From Arthrinium phaeospermum (taxonomy: Eukaryota > Ascomycota > Sordariomycetes > Amphisphaeriales > Apiosporaceae): DNA of 64,000 bases. The stretch lies in contig QYRS01000005.1 of assembly GCA_006503535.1 (NCBI GenBank), forward strand, positions 1,798,001 through 1,862,000. Reading direction: 5' to 3'. A program made the position numbers and the translations under genes. Each line of letters begins with the position of its first letter. Position 1 is the stretch's first letter. Under the pieces are notes generated by a model. It made no database searches. It had not been told where the DNA came from and saw only the letters and a program-made list of their open reading frames with translations. Positions 1 to 10,652 of the stretch are shown in pieces.

Positions 1-889
1 CGGCGTTCTCACGTCGGCGCTGTGCCTTCATTCGTTCCTTCTCGGCCATCTCTGCTTCTTTCCGCTGCAGCTCGGGGTCTTTCGTAGCGGTGAAGATCTT
101 GTCGGCTCCTTGGGCTTTGCCGCGAGCTACTTCGGCCATCCGGCTGGCGAACACGGCGAGAGCGTCATCTTGCATGTTCCTGTTAGGTTGCACAGTATAC
201 TGCTCCGTCACATGCCCGACCGTCAGGAAAAGGTTACTAGACACCAGGGCTGAAGCTCCGTAATAATGCGCATCCTGTCGTTCCTGGTAGGGCTTGCCCG
301 GAGGAGGCGCCATCTGCTTCTTCGTGATTTCGTAGTGATCCGAACCGACTGAGACGGTCATGGACCCATCGCTCCATCTGTACACGATGGCATTGCTCTT
401 CATTTTGCCAGTAGCGGGATCTCTCTGGTGTCTGATCTTAACCTTGGGGTTCTCGCTCTGGGCGTTGGCCAGCTCCTCTTGAGTGACCTCGTATGTATCG
501 GGATTGTACGTTTCGGCGGCGACTCTGAGGAAGCTGGGAACTTTGAGGGATTGTAGCTGGCGAATTTGTCAGTTGCAAATCCATGGGCTCCCAAGCTTGA
601 AGAGTTGACAACTTACTGTTCCATCTTTGCTACACGGTGTGCGATGTCGATACATGGCCGTTGTCATAATTAGGCGGTTTTGTACCTGCTCTGGTTGTGC
701 GTCCATGTCCACGTCGGCATCCTCACGTTCGCTCTGCTCATCCGCTTCCTGGTCTGAGGCGAGGTCTTTCTCGCTGACGACGCGACCATTACCAGCCTCC
801 GACTGCAGGTCATCATCGAGATCTCCATCTCCGAAAAGGTCGTCGCCACCTTCGTCGGCAAGATCGAGAGGGTCTTCCACGTCGGACAT
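1..889 (-). CDS. leo1: LEO1, RNA polymerase II-associated Paf1 complex subunit (5' part only)
   Basis: Leo1 is a Paf1-complex subunit that travels with elongating RNA polymerase II and supports histone modification. Two exons are visible: 617-889 (91 codons, start MSDVEDPLDLADEGG) and 1-557, joined across a 59-nt intron (558-616, donor gtaagt, acceptor cag) in phase 0. The N-terminus is very acidic. The second exon carries the conserved Leo1 core (for example ETYNPDTYEV, NAIVYRWSDGS, SDHYEIT) and then a basic, Arg/Glu-rich stretch. The gene runs off the left edge, so the C-terminus is missing. It is divergent from the MOB2 gene, with about 0.8 kb between the start codons. The visible part has no frame defect. 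Identification rests on the core motifs and is secure. Confidence 0.9.
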
Positions 890-1663
890 GATGCTGTTTG
901 CGACGCGCAATGGAAGCGCGCTCTGGGACTGCGAAAAGGAAAGCGCAGGGGGTCTGGACTTGGTGCACTTGGTAAGTAAGAAGTGGTGCAACGGGCCTGG
1001 CTTGAATAATTCGTAGGCGTGAAAACTGAGAGATGCAATTGATTATTGGTGCTTGTTAAGAAAAAAACAATAAAGCTCAAGATGCTGAAGAGCTTCCTGA
1101 TTGATGGATCTGCGACGACGCGCGAGGCTGAGGCTGGCCTGGCGTGAATGGGCCAAGCCAGAACTTTTAGGTAACCTGCATGGGCTTACAGCAAGTACTG
1201 AGGTACCGCCGATTGACGTATCGATAAGCAAACACCCTGGTCATGAATTCCCCGGCTCAAGCTCCTCCCTCATCTCCTTCACGGAGGCGGCCAAAACCTG
1301 ACACTGAGGCTCTTCAGGCCCGTGCGCAGGGCGATCTGTCTCGGAGCAGTCTAGCGCCGCCGTCCCTTTGCACCTCCTTTCTATGCCCTTGGCTCTTTGG
1401 GTGGTTTGAACCAACTCGAGGCTCATCGGGTTCCCAATATCAGGATTCCCTCTCACTCCCCCATCCCGCCTCTTTGGATTCCTCCAATCTCTTTTAGATC
1501 TGGCCTTCATCTTTTGGGCGTTGCACTGATCCGTCCGGAAACACACCAGACGCTGCCCCCCTAACGCCGACCATCGGGCTACTATTTTCCCTTTGGTTTC
1601 CTGTTGTTGTCTCTCCGCTCATTCATTGCATACTGCCGCCCTGCCTGGCCCTCGCAAGCGAAA
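890..1663. promoter_or_regulatory. Bidirectional promoter region leo1/mob2
   Basis: This 774-bp interval separates the divergent start codons of leo1 and the MOB2 gene and must hold both promoters and 5' leaders. No convincing ORF is present. CT-rich stretches around 1560-1620 precede the MOB2 start. No specific binding site can be named. Confidence 0.5.
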
Positions 1664-3668
1664 ATGTCGAACCTCTTTTCTGGGATGTAAGTGGTACAAA
1701 TGTTTCATAGCCTCTCCAGATCCGAAGTCATTTGCAGGTCGGTTCATGTGCATCTGCATGGTGTCCTCCCACCGGCCTGTCTTGTATTTTTATGCCGTTT
1801 CCGCTTCTTGGTTCCCCTAGTCCTAGTGCAAAGTGGGGGATGAGCTGCCTGCTTCAAGTGAGGCGAAGGGCGAGGCACTGATGCTCGTTGTGCATTGTGT
1901 CGCCGGGTCGCCTCCATCTTCCGTTGCAGTGCCCATATTTCATGCTGGCATGCCGTCCACCACCCGGGACTGGTTGCGCTACTCGATCAGCACAACTTGA
2001 TACTATACCCGCCCGCGCTATTGAGCTATTGACGGCCCCTTGGGTCAAGTTCAAGGGTCTCCTCGCATCACGTGAGCTCCGGGGGTGAACCACCCAGCAA
2101 CCAGCAGTGGAGGAGAGAGTCAGTGCTGCTTGTCTCCCAGAAGAATCCCTTTTAATAGCACGAGCCTTCACTTCCAACCTGGACTTTTGTCGACTGGTGA
2201 TACCTCTGGACCTGCTTCTGGTCAAGTTCTCGGGTGTCATTGGACTCCATTACCCCTCAGTTGCTTCTCCATATCAGAACCCATTCTTACGACGCCACCT
2301 CATTGGCGCCAACAAACTGTCAGAGTCAAAATCGCACAAGGGGCACGGTCTGGACTGGGTGGTCAGCTACCTCTTTTTTTTTTCTTCTCCTTCTTTGCCC
2401 CGAGATATTACTATAGCATCATTCCACCACAACTACGTCAACTGATCTGGCCACGAACTGCTCGGCGACTTTCTTCACCAGGACGCCTCGACAGTAAACC
2501 CCCAAGTGACCGTACTAACATCACTGTCTCAGTAACGCCCGCTTCAGGGGGACTTCGAAGGCTCCATCAGGTTCAGGTCAGAAGAGCTCCGTTTCCAGCA
2601 ACAGCGGTCAACCCATCTCTCCCACCAACCCTGCTCAAGGCAGCCAGTCTTCCATCAGTCTAGCACCTAAGATTCCTCCACTCCAAAGCTCACCGTCCTT
2701 AGCAATGGGCATGGATGACAGCGCAGCCGGCTCCAACGGCGCAGGTGGCGATGATGTCTTGGGCGCATACCATCTGCCTCGTCCTCTGCCCTTGTGGCTG
2801 AATCCCGGCTACGCGAAGCACATTGTCAAAGGCAACTTTATGACACTGAGTGCACGCCCCAAGACTGTCGACCAGGGAGAATGGATTGCCCATCAAGGTA
2901 AGCTTTGTCCTTCTGACGCGGATTCATTTGAAAAGCAAGTCACTAACAAGGGAATCCTAGTCGTCGAGCACTACAGAAATCTGTGGAATTTCGTGCGGGT
3001 GATTCACGAAAAGGAGGAAGACGGCAGCACCATTTGCAGTGCTAAGACATGCCCTCGGATGTCCGCTGGCGCGTATGTTCCAATGCCCTCCCCTGAGCCC
3101 TACTCTGGATGCTGATGTTTACAGAAACCACTCATTTACTTGGCTCAACAAGGAGCGGGAGCCCGTCGAGCTCCCCGCCTACGAGTATATCACGCTGATG
3201 CAACGTTGGATCTCGGGGAAAATCGATGATACCAACATCTTCCCGACCGATGTTAGCGGCGTTTCCTTTGCACACAACCCGTCCATCACTACCACGCCAC
3301 TGGCACAACTGACCAACCCCGGTGACCGAGATTGGGTCGGCAAGCGAAGTGGCTTCCCTGAAAACTTCATGGATGTTTGCCAGACTATCTTTAGACAGAT
3401 GTTCCGGGTCTATGCCCATCTCTACTGGGCTCACTTCATTGACCCCTTCTATCACCTCAACCTCGAGAAGCAGCTCAACAGCTGTTTCTCCCACTTTGTT
3501 CTAACGGCCTGCGCTCTTGATATGCTTAAGCCGCAGGAGCTGGAGCCCATGCAGCCCATGATTGACTTGTGGGCCGCCAATGGGACATTCCCTGCTGGGT
3601 CGAAAGCCTACGAGTATGCCAACCACAGGGCTGGTGATCGCTTAATGCAGCTAGGCAACGCGTCTTGA
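1664..3668 (+). CDS. mob2: MOB2-type kinase activator (NDR/LATS kinase cofactor)
   Basis: Mob2-class proteins bind and activate NDR kinases (Cbk1/COT-1/Orb6) in polarity and hyphal morphogenesis. Exons: 1664-1686, 2533-2897, 2961-3072, 3125-3668; 347 aa. The first exon is only 23 nt (MSNLFSGI) and is followed by an 846-nt intron. The join to INARFRGTSKAPSGSGQ restores the usual fungal Mob2 N-terminus, and all phases agree. The Mob fold has its zinc ligands: C-x4-C in CSAKTCPRM and H-x4-H in YAHLYWAHF. Residues such as LPLWLNPGYAKHIVKG and VDQGEWIAHQVVEHY fit Mob2 better than Mob1 or phocein. An ATG at 2705 lies inside exon 2 and is not the start. Which Mob2 paralogue this is (2A or 2B in Neurospora terms) cannot be told. 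Confidence 0.9.
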
Positions 3669-4813
3669 GTCATTTCATTCGCCCGCTGAATAAAAACGAT
3701 ATTTTCAAGATAAACATCGCATGTCTGGATATTTGGATTGCTTTTAGTCGAGAGACAAGGCGGAGATCTGGGGGCCTGCAAGGCATCGTGCCCGCGAATG
3801 GGCCCGAATATGTCCCTGGGATCCTGCTCCTGGGCACCACTGCCTATGCTTTCATACAATGTGCGCAGTGCACACGACCGCTACCCTCTCTTTGAAGCAA
3901 CGAACCAGACGAATACGATTGCAATTTGTTGCTATGCTCATTGCGAGATACTGTGGTTGTCCGCGGCCAACCTTGTTTATTCTCAGATGAACAGGGGCAG
4001 GGCGCATGACCAGACAGATAGATGCTCAAATTAATATTGAGATGAAGACCAAAGCCGCTTGATAATGTTTGGGAGTTCCCCTGTGCCATTTATGTGAAAT
4101 CAACTCGTATTATGGATATAATACACCGCTCATGATGCCCAATCAATCCCATAGATTTATATACGGAAACATCTAAGAAGTTTCAAGGGTGCATTCTATC
4201 CCGAGGAGATGAGCAAGTTGCTTGGAATGCTCTATTGAATCTAGCCGACCTCAAGTGTACCAATGGCAGTGAAGACCCCGCAACGCCGCATCTACAGAAA
4301 TCTTGCAGCATCCATCTGCGACTCCACGCCTTTTTCCAAGAACCAGATGTGAGTTCCATGCAGCACGTACCGAGGCAGTTCGTGAACATACACTGCTGAA
4401 CCCAGCGAACACATGCCCAGTATCGCTTTCCTCGGCGTTGTGCGCAAGTCTATCCCGAACCATACTGGTTTGGAGAAGGTTGCGCAACTTTCATACCAGT
4501 TACTACCTGGAGACCGAACATCTTCCTGGAGTGGGCATCATTTGATGCTAGACAGGTCTAGTTGGCCTCGTAAGGCACATTTGCTGCCCACTACACGACT
4601 CCGCAAATTTCCGGGCTATCCTCCAAGATGTGTTGGCCTGCCAGGTTTGCGGGAGACCATGAGGTGGATGCTGAAGCTCGATGATAGCAGGCGCGTGGGT
4701 TGTGTAATAGCAACGGAACGGGTTATGAGAACACATGATGAACAAAAGAGGTGTAGCTTGCGCGGAAATGAATAGTATTGATACAATCTGGTTTGATGGC
4801 GGCCTGAGGATAG
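3669..4813. other. Convergent intergenic region, no gene seen
   Basis: This is the 3' side of both the MOB2 gene (plus) and the molybdopterin synthase small subunit gene (minus). Only short ORFs without recognisable motifs occur. It probably holds the two 3' UTRs. Confidence 0.5.
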
Positions 4814-5101
4814 TCATCCAGAACTAACAGGAGGAATAATGGCCACCTCGTCGCCTTCTTCTATGGTCACTTGATTGCGATCGTCGTCCTTCTCAAGCAT
4901 GTCGACATAATTCAGGTTCACAGTCACAAGGCAGGAATCAAGTATCTTGGCTTTGATGCCAGGGTGCTTCTCATCCAAGGTCTCGAAAAGTTTACACAGT
5001 GGGAGGGGTGCCGGCAAAGACTCGCTCTCCATGGAAGTAAAAGAGTTGGCACTGGCGAAGTAGAGAACATTAAAATGTCCCTTGGGCGGCTTGGGAGCCA
5101 T
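4814..5101 (-). CDS. Molybdopterin synthase small subunit (MOCS2A/MoaD-like sulfur carrier)
   Basis: This 95-aa ubiquitin-fold protein matches MoaD/MOCS2A (CnxG in Aspergillus), which as a C-terminal thiocarboxylate donates sulfur to precursor Z during molybdenum cofactor synthesis. Visible marks are the first beta strand FNVLYFASANSFT, the central VTVNLNYVDM, and the C-terminal EGDEVAIIPPVSSG. The start MAPKPPKGHF is preferred over an in-frame ATG 20 codons upstream. That upstream ATG falls inside a probable 5'-UTR intron (about 5130-5309, donor gtaagt, branch ctaac, acceptor tctag). The protein ends Ser-Ser-Gly rather than the family's Gly-Gly. The eS28 gene lies upstream on the same strand, about 0.7 kb away. 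Confidence 0.85.
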   Translation of the reverse strand: MAPKPPKGHFNVLYFASANSFTSMESESLPAPLPLCKLFETLDEKHPGIKAKILDSCLVTVNLNYVDMLEKDDDRNQVTIEEGDEVAIIPPVSSG

Positions 5102-5805
5102 TGCAAACACGATCGGTATAAACAAGTGACTAGACTTTGGAACAGTTAGCTTCAATTCCAATATGTAGATTTCAACAAAAGTGGTGTTGGAGGGGTCGTT
5201 TGTCAGAGATCTTGGTGATAAAATATTACATCAGGTAGTCAGGTAATACATGCTATTTTTATGCATCATAACGACGGTGAAGAGATAAAAAGGGATTTGT
5301 TTGACTTACCAATTGTTGTCCGAGGGTGTGTTGTGTTTGAAGTGAAGTGAAGTTGAAGAAGGTAAGTGCAGGAAAGTTGGGAAGAAAAAGTTCTTCTTAT
5401 GAAGGTTGGCCGAAGATCCGCAAACACGTGACACACAAGATTGCACCGATTTGCTGTGACTTATCGTGAATTTTTTGATATGGCAACCTAGGAATGACCC
5501 ATTGCGATACCGTAGCTCACTCGAGCCTGCTGGCAGCAGTCGAGCATGCCATGCTTGGTCCAGCCTGTCTCCTTGCACATGCAACACGAATTGGGAGGGT
5601 CGGCGGTTCACGTAATCGTCGAATTCGTCGCGTGAATGTTGTCTGATTTTTGTCTTCAGAATGCCCCTAGAGCCAGATGACGCCCTACCAAAGTGATGCG
5701 CAAAAATGCAGTACCATACTGCAATGATGGGACAGACTTTTCCGAAGCCTAATATGACAGATCCTTCTCAGACGCCCGTTGTCCCCAATCACCGATTTTC
5801 CCAGC
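5102..5805. other. 5' leader and promoter of the MoaD-like gene; 3' side of eS28
   Basis: On the minus strand this holds the inferred 180-nt 5'-UTR intron (5130-5309), an upstream leader and the promoter. No coding ORF with a recognisable motif is seen. Confidence 0.45.
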
Positions 5806-6367
5806 TTATCGGAGTCTGCGAGCCTCACGCTCGGATTCGAGCAGGCACAGGATGTCGTTCTCACGAACTACAGAGTCATTTGGTCAGTATATCGCTCTCG
5901 CTTGGTGTTTGTGGTGCGCAGTTCGAGATCTGCTCGTAGGAGTATTCATACCGGGTCCCTTGACCTATGAGCGAATGATATGTTAGCCAAAACTCGTAAT
6001 AATTAATTGCCAAGTGCAATGGGCACGTACGTTACGGATAATGCTTCGGGTCTGGTCGTCCATGAACTCAACACGGACTTGGGTGACACCACCACGAGAA
6101 CCTGTTGCGTTTTAGTATTTTCGATCTTCCACGTGTTTGTCTTTTTCTGAAGAGGTTCGATTCGTACCGGTACGGCCGAGGACTCGCGTCACCTAGAGAA
6201 GGTCATCGTTAGCAAGATTTCGAGGTGTTGGTGGTCGAGAGCGACAGCTTGGGCAATTCCAAAATTCCACCCAGTTGTGTGTGTGCGATGGTGCGCAAGT
6301 TCGCTATTTCGACGGAGTGGGCGCTTACCTTGACGAGCTTGACGGGTTGCTTGGAAGAGGCATCCAT
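5806..6367 (-). CDS. rps28: 40S ribosomal protein eS28 (RPS28)
   Basis: Small-subunit ribosomal protein eS28, 69 aa, assembled from five exons: 6329-6367, 6168-6192, 6031-6101, 5952-5964 and 5806-5867. The product starts [20 protein letters not shown], contains [20 protein letters not shown] and ends in the invariant [12 protein letters not shown]. All splice phases agree. The fourth exon is only 13 nt (VKGP plus one base) and is needed to rebuild the conserved core. Four introns in 210 coding nt is dense, as is common for ribosomal protein genes. No single ORF covers it, so an automated caller could miss it. It is intact. Confidence 0.95.
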
Positions 6368-6945
6368 TTTTGCGATTTGGACAGCAGGTCTGTTCTGAGT
6401 CGAGGAGGATCGGTGGGAGATGGATGTCGTCGACGAGGAGTGTAGTCGTGGAATTATGTCAAAGTCGGTAGTATGGTATGGAGGGACTTGACTGACCGGG
6501 GTCGCACTTGGGAAAGGGTAATTTTTCGCCCACCAAAAAATTTACTGCCAATTGGAAATAACAAATCCAGCAGCCCCACTTTGCTGAATGTCAGCCAGCT
6601 GGAGGGCACTTGCACCTAAAGTATCCTAGACAAGGTTAGTCATCAGAAAGGCACCCGCCTCTCCGCTCCAAGCACTGCCCAGGTGGACTTCAATCACCAA
6701 TGCTGAGGCTCACATTCGCCGTTGATGAATATCATTAGTATGCAACTATTGATCTAAGATCCATCGTTGGATGCAACCTTTTTTACGACAAAGATAGCTG
6801 GACGTGCACATGGTGTTTAGCGAGTATTAACTACTTTCTGTTCGTCTACACGTAAATTAAATTGATTCATAGTCTGGTCAATATCGAGGGTATCAGTCAT
6901 TCTTTCTCCGTAGCACACTTGAGCGCAACTCGACCGAGAGGCCCG
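6368..6945. other. Promoter region of eS28; 3' side of the dynamitin gene
   Basis: This 578-bp gap lies between two minus-strand genes. A run around 6515-6545 (cgcccaccaaaaaatttac) is A-rich. No gene or named motif is supported. Confidence 0.4.
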
Positions 6946-8328
6946 TTACGACAATTTGGCGATCTTGGCTTCTAGATCCTTCACCCAGCCCTCCACGACC
7001 TTCGTGTTGGACTCCATAGCACCATCGCCTTCTCGCATGGCACTCTCGATCTTCTCGAGCCCGCTTCTCCACTGCTGGATCTCCGAGGCCATTTCGCCCT
7101 GCGAGGTTTCAATGCGCTCAAGTGTTTCACTAGCCACCGCTGCGTCCGCATGGATGGCTCGAAGGGATCGCAGTCTATCCAAAAGAGGCGGAAGCAGTGG
7201 GCTGAGGCTTTCGATCGTGGGCAGCGTACCGTACAGTGCATTGACTTTGGCAGTCTGCTCCGAGCTGTCTGATTCCAGGGGCTCGGCACCACCACTTCCT
7301 GGGGAAGCAAGTGCTTCTTGGGCATCCTTTGCTGCTTTCCTATTCTTGGCCAACTGTTCGGCGTCCAATGCCAGGGTCCGGACTCGTCTGCTCATGCTAT
7401 CGAGAGACGTAGTCGACGCCTCTGATAATGTAAAGATCTGCTTCTGTAGCGTGTCCAGAGTCGGCATTATAGCACGCGGCATGCGACCGTCTTCGGCATC
7501 GGGCAAAGTAGCCGAGGCGATACCAATAGCCTTCTCTAGGAGGACAAGGCGTCGATCGAAGTCTGCCGCCTTGGCCAGCGCATGACTTTGCTCGTAGTCA
7601 GGTGCGTACGTGACTGTATAAGTGGCTCCATTGGCACCAGACATAACTTCCGAGACCGTCTCGGTTGGCTTTGTTGCGGGCGCGTCCGCTGAGATGGTTC
7701 GTCTTGTAGGCGTCGAAGACATCTCATCCAAAGCTCGGCTCAGAGACGTCAAATCCTCCTCTTGTACGCCCCCATCACCACTTGTTTGATCCTGCTGCTG
7801 CTTGCTGTACTCTTCCTTGGCCTCCTCGATCTCGCGCTTGAGCCGCGCTAGCTTTCGTTCCAGGTCCTCGCTCTCATCTTCGTCGCTAAGATCGCCAATC
7901 TGCTGCGTACCATCTTCAAGGACCCTCTGGCGGCGGCTCGAGGTTTTGTAAGATTTCCGTTTGATGTTCAGGCGGTCTGAAAAGTCCACGTCGCGCGCAT
8001 CGACACGCGTGGGCATGAATCGTGAACGAGCTTGGTCTATGCGCAAGCGCGACCGAGAGATGCCGTCTGCATCATCGTCGTCATCGTCAAACTCTTCGTC
8101 GGAATGGGACCGTCCTGTAGTTGTCTATGATAACTTAGAATAAAATGACGACATGCTTGCATTGTGCTGTAACCTACCGGAACGGTAGAGTTGTCGTCTG
8201 TTAGCTCCGGAGTCTCGTAGATGTCGGGGGCAGTGTCCTGGAGCTTGTCAGTCGCCAATTCAGGGGTGCGCCAGATGCTGCCAACTCACAAGATCCGGAA
8301 GCGCAGAGTATTTGCGATTGAGGGCCAT
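6946..8328 (-). CDS. Dynamitin (dynactin p50 subunit)
   Basis: Dynamitin links the dynactin shoulder to the Arp1 filament, so it serves dynein-driven nuclear and vesicle movement in hyphae. Exons 8290-8328, 8178-8237 and 6946-8124 give 425 aa, all phases consistent. The N-terminus MALNRKYSALPDLDTAPDIY and the following ETPELTDDNST match the family's conserved start. An acidic patch (EEFDDDDDDADG) follows, then a Glu/Lys/Arg-rich coiled coil (residues about 85-135) and helical segments to the C-terminus (MESNTKVVEGWVKDLEAKIA). No lesion is seen. It is divergent from the RTC4-domain gene. Confidence 0.85.
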
Positions 8329-8998
8329 TGCGATCGAGTAACGCCACCTTGCGTATCGATTCAAAACTGAGAGCAACGGTGTGAGGCGTATGGCACCTAT
8401 GCAATATCGCGGTGCGATCGAATATCTTGTGGTTCACTTGAAGGTGTCCAGACCAAGACGTAGATGTTGACGTTGGCGTTGACTAGCAAACGCCTGGAGC
8501 TCAATGTCGGGCTGCAGGGATGGCTATTGGTGGTTGCCAAAGCGCGGAACTTGCCGCTAATGGCTCTGTCGCGTCGCGCTGCAATTGCACTGCTAATACT
8601 TATCACTGTAAGAGGTACCCTGCATATGCTCAGCATACCAATTAGCACGCATCTAGACATTGTCAGACCTCGAGCGATATCAACACAGCAGAACATATGA
8701 CATTGCCTCAACCTCCCGTTTCGTCTTTGATGTCATTTCGAAGCAAGTCGCATGTGTGGAGTTGAATTGGCCAACTGTGTACCTACTTTCCTCCGATGCA
8801 TGGACTCATCGCTCTCAATCGTTCCTTCCCCCAAACTTGAATCTCACATGACCTTTGTCGGCATCTTTTGCCTCGCATAGATCATTGCACGCTCTAGTTT
8901 TCAGAGCCGTCAGAGTTGATCTCCGGCTGCCTGGAGTGGGTCATTTTGATGAGTTGGTGCCGTAATTCAAGGCTTTTTTCATCTTGGCACTCAATACG
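8329..8998. promoter_or_regulatory. Bidirectional promoter region, dynamitin / RTC4-domain gene
   Basis: 670 bp between divergent start codons. Short ORFs here show no domain or family motif. It must hold both promoters; no specific site is identified. Confidence 0.4.
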
Positions 8999-10652
8999 AT
9001 GAACGACCGAATTGTTGGACTCCGCAGGGAGGAGCATCGCCAGCCTCTACTCTCAACTTTTCAATCAGTTCCAAAGACCAAGGTGGAAGATGAAGCAGAT
9101 ATCCTTGCTCCGCCGCAGTCTAGTGATGACGAGTCGGAGGCGCCGCCAAAGGCTGCGTACCAAAGTTCAGACTCAGACGATGGCTTCCAGAAACAAAGGG
9201 ATATGAAACCGACCAAGTTCCTCCGGGGGAAGCGAGATCGTTCCCCGGAGACCGGAGCGGATAGATGTGTACGGGCTAAAACCACTACATCTTCAAGTCG
9301 CGGGAACAGGGGACGGACAATTATTCGGGCGCCCAGGGGCACCCCGCGCGCAAAGATGCCCCTAGGGGGACGGAAGGAGAACACCTCACCAACGAGTTCG
9401 GCTTCTCGAGGCAAATCAAACCCAATAAGTCCAAGGCTACGTTCAGTAGGAAGAGCTCTCAGCGGTCGTCACAAACCTCTGCGCCGAAATCGCCGCCGCC
9501 GCAAGGTCTGTTGCATGGGTTGCTTCTTCAAGCACAATACAGCTAACATCATGGGTAGAATCTTCCAAGAAACCCGAGTTGAAGAGGTATAGCCTCTCCG
9601 AATCGCCGGATGTCTCCCCTGAGAAAGCAGCTCCGCCAAAGGCCAAGTTAATTACGCACTCACCCATCAAGTCTCCATCTAAGACCCTTGCCAAAGGCGC
9701 TTCAAAGTCCAAAAGAAAGGAGCGACCTTCATTCAAAGCACCCGAAACTGATGATTCAGATGAGTCTGATTCGACTCCGGGTGATAAAAAGACACAGAGA
9801 AGCCGCAACGACAACAATGCCACTGCGGTTGAAGCAGAGAAGCTCGTAAGACGGCCTGCATTCAAGTTTCCTCAGCTCGAAGGACTTGCCTCAATGGTAG
9901 ACAATCTGGAGGGGGCTGAAGTTCTTAGTACTCAGAAGCTAGGGTTCTTGGACGATGGATTGTTGAGCGAGGGCTTAAAACCGGAGCTCAGTAGCGACGA
10001 AGATCTATTTGGAGATAGTAGTCGGCAAGAGCCTTCACTCACTGCGCAATGCCCAATGTGTGGCCAGACGGTGGACTCCGAGTTACTGAAAAGGTATACC
10101 ACCCAAGGCAGAATGACTATCAGACAACAGACAACATTCTGCCGATCACACAAACGCAAAGAGGCCGAGGAAATTCGGAGGTGCAACAATTATCCAGAAA
10201 TCGATTGGGATGAACTCGAAGCTCGCTTCACAGATCACAAGGATTTCATCAAGGGCATACTCGAGGGCGAGAGGCCGTCACATTTTGCTTCTCTACTCGG
10301 CAACAAGGTCGAGACTGGGAAGGATAGGACGTTACTCAAGACGGATGAGAGTCTTACACCAGGATACTACGGACCGCGGGGGCTTCGACTGATGACGGAA
10401 CTCATTATGCATTCATTCTCGGACACTGTACGAAAACGGGCTATCGAGGATCCTTTGGTCGCCGCCAGAACATACACCGGATACGTACAGTCTGTCCTAG
10501 TTCCAGAACTGGCGGTCCGTCTGATCATGGAGGATATGAATGTCGACGAAGAAGACGCAAGGAAGATAATGCAAGAAAGTAGCGGTCTGGGCGACGTTTT
10601 GCACGAAGAAAAAAGAGACATTGTTGTCAGGGAGAGCGACGACGAAGACTGA
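8999..10652 (+). CDS. RTC4-like domain protein (restriction of telomere capping 4 family)
   Basis: The C-terminal half carries the RTC4-like domain: a Cys pair CPMCGQTVDSELL, FCRSHKRKEAEE, IDWDELEARF, YYGPRGLRLM and VPELAVRLIMEDMNVDEEDA. The N-terminal half is Ser/Lys-rich and disordered, with an NEFGF motif common before the domain. Exons 8999-9505 and 9559-10652 flank a 53-nt intron with a perfect ctaac branch site. The N-terminal exon changes frame inside or near a GGGGG run (9365-9369): upstream reads KMPLGG in one frame, downstream HLTNEFGF in another, as if one G were missing. With that correction the protein is about 533 aa. The family is named from a yeast telomere-capping screen; its molecular role is unclear. 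Confidence 0.75.

Noticed and set aside
2085..2663. 192-codon plus-strand ORF
   Set aside because: It overlaps intron 1 and exon 2 of the MOB2 gene out of frame; the in-frame reading rebuilds the Mob2 N-terminus.
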